Assembly: GCA_023228465.1 (NCBI GenBank)
Contig: JALOBC010000001.1
Span: forward strand, 159,254 to 223,253
DNA: 64,000 bases
Direction of reading: 5' to 3'
From: Dokdonella sp.
Lineage (GTDB): Bacteria > Pseudomonadota > Gammaproteobacteria > Xanthomonadales > Rhodanobacteraceae
Shown here: positions 62,972 to 64,000 of the stretch, piece after piece
Layout of the letters: each line of letters starts with the position of its first letter
How positions within the stretch are numbered: the first letter of the stretch is position 1
Notes under the pieces: generated by a model
What the model saw: only the letters and a program-made list of their open reading frames with translations
What the model was told of the DNA's origin: nothing
The model's database searches: none
Translations under genes and position numbers: made by a program

Positions 62972-64000
62972 TGGCCGCCTGGCGCATCAAGCGGGTGGAC
63001 TGGCTGGTGGCACTGGCCGTATTCGGCGCGGTCGCCCTGACCTGGACGGTCATCGTCGGCCTCGATGCGGTGCGTGCGTTCCTCTCCGAACTCGATGAGG
63101 TGGGGCAGGGGGGCTACAGCCTCACCACGGCACTGGTCCATATCCTGCTGACCCTGCCGCGGCGCTTCTATGAAATGTTCGGCCATGCCGCGTTGATCGG
63201 CACCCTGCTTGGCCTGGGCGGCCTGGCCAACAGCGGCGAGTTGACCGCGCTGCGTGCTGCGGGCCTGTCCAAACTGCGCATCTGCGCTTCCGCTGCGCTC
63301 GGACTCGGCGTCCTCACCCTGCTGGTGGTGGTGATGGGCGAAACCGTGGCTCCGGTCGGCGACCGCCGCGCGCAGGGCCTGGCGCTGGAGGCCAAGTCCG
63401 ACCACATCGCCCTCGCCTATGGTGGCACCCTGTGGGCCCAGGACGGCAACCGCGTGCTGGCCGCGCGGCGTGCCAGCGCGCGCGCCGACGGGCAGGTCCA
63501 GCTCGCCGGGGTGCGCGTGTTCGAGTTCGAGGCGGACGGGCGCCTGGCGGCGCTGTCGATGGCGGCCGACGCCACCCCTGCGGACGATGGCTGGACCCTG
63601 CGCGAGGTGCGGCGCACCGAGTTCGACCAGCATGCGGCGCGCACCACCACGGCGGCGCATTCGCACTGGCCCTCGAGACTCGATCCGCGCCTGCTGGCAC
63701 TCAGCATCGTGCGCCCGCAGTATCTCAGCCTGCGTGACCTTTCCCGCAACATCCGCTGGCTGCGCCGCAACCAGCAGGATGCCAGCGGCCTGCAGCGTAC
63801 CTGGTGGGCGCGCGTGTTCTATCCCGTCGACGTGCTCGTGCTTGCCTTCTGCGCGGTGCCGTTTGCCTTCGGCGCGCTGCGCAGTGGGGGTCTTTCCAAG
63901 CGCCTTTTCATCGGGATCATCGGTGCGCTGACCTTCTATTTCCTGCAGCGCGCGGCGGTCAATTTCGGCGCCGTGTACGGCCTGCATCCGGGTATCGCCA
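62971..64000 (+). CDS. lptG: LPS export ABC transporter permease LptG (3' end outside window)
   Basis: The visible 343 residues run to the window edge without a stop. The N-terminus (WLVALAVFGAVALTWTVIVG) is the first helix. LPRRFYEMFGHAALIGTLLG and SGELTALRAAGLSKLRI are the coupling region typical of LptG. A periplasmic beta domain and the first C-terminal helices follow. Family length is about 360 residues, so only about 15-25 are missing. It overlaps lptF by one base and is the second half of the LPS export channel. Confidence 0.95.
   Translation, partial: MAAWRIKRVDWLVALAVFGAVALTWTVIVGLDAVRAFLSELDEVGQGGYSLTTALVHILLTLPRRFYEMFGHAALIGTLLGLGGLANSGELTALRAAGLSKLRICASAALGLGVLTLLVVVMGETVAPVGDRRAQGLALEAKSDHIALAYGGTLWAQDGNRVLAARRASARADGQVQLAGVRVFEFEADGRLAALSMAADATPADDGWTLREVRRTEFDQHAARTTTAAHSHWPSRLDPRLLALSIVRPQYLSLRDLSRNIRWLRRNQQDASGLQRTWWARVFYPVDVLVLAFCAVPFAFGALRSGGLSKRLFIGIIGALTFYFLQRAAVNFGAVYGLHPGIA

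Overview
The window is high-GC, almost fully coding chromosomal DNA of a gammaproteobacterium, most likely in the Lysobacterales (Xanthomonadales). The evidence for that placement is a Clp-type CRP homologue next to speD, the trpD-trpC / clp-speD / coq7 / rplM-rpsI order, a zapA-ssrS-fau region facing ygfB-pepP, a Coq7-type ubiquinone hydroxylase, and REP-like repeats with a GTGGGAGCGGCTTC core. I see no prophage, insertion sequence, CRISPR array or plasmid functions. It reads as core genome with a few lineage-specific inserts. The genus cannot be fixed from the sequence alone.

Layout. 1-7.7 kb: end of trpD, trpC, then clp and speD divergent from a shared 240-bp promoter region, coq7, the rplM-rpsI operon, tRNA-Gln(CUG), a secreted beta-helix protein with an IPTL-CTERM-like tail, and rpiA. 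7.7-17 kb: an EVE-domain protein, fau, a 6S RNA gene whose promoter lies inside the end of zapA, a short TIGR02449-like coiled-coil gene, a 1,529-residue propeller-PAS-PAS-GGDEF-EAL sensor, then ygfB, pepP and a small exported protein. 17-25 kb: a 2-oxoglutarate hydroxylase/sulfotransferase fusion facing a second hydroxylase of the same family, a ferritin-like protein with a basic tail, a DUF2333 protein, an ArnT-like glycosyltransferase and inorganic pyrophosphatase. 25-34 kb: pgk, pyk, a TonB_C-like protein, class I aldolase with a strong terminator, catalase, an MFS-like transporter and cysteine synthase. 34-42 kb: cysB, a macrodomain hydrolase, a GNAT acetyltransferase coupled to a SpoU methyltransferase, an M28 peptidase, a DUF4177 protein, mscL, and an FAH-family hydrolase coupled to a Cys-rich exported protein.

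42-47 kb holds a tripartite ABC exporter: membrane-fusion protein, ATPase and two FtsX/MacB-type permeases, with a REP-like cluster before the first permease. 48-55 kb is the most interesting stretch. pssA is followed by a GAF-PP2C-HATPase partner-switching protein, a STAS protein and mlaE, joined by four-base start/stop overlaps. Then come mlaF, mlaD, an auxiliary lipoprotein, a likely holD and rimI. Phospholipid synthesis, a phosphorylation switch and an MCE lipid transporter therefore sit in one co-oriented cluster. The STAS protein occupies the place that MlaB has in the E. coli Mla complex, so the transporter itself may be the switched target.

55-64 kb: valS, a small c-type cytochrome, holC, a membrane protein and pepA on the minus strand, divergent from lptF and lptG. 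lptG runs off the right edge and trpD off the left edge.
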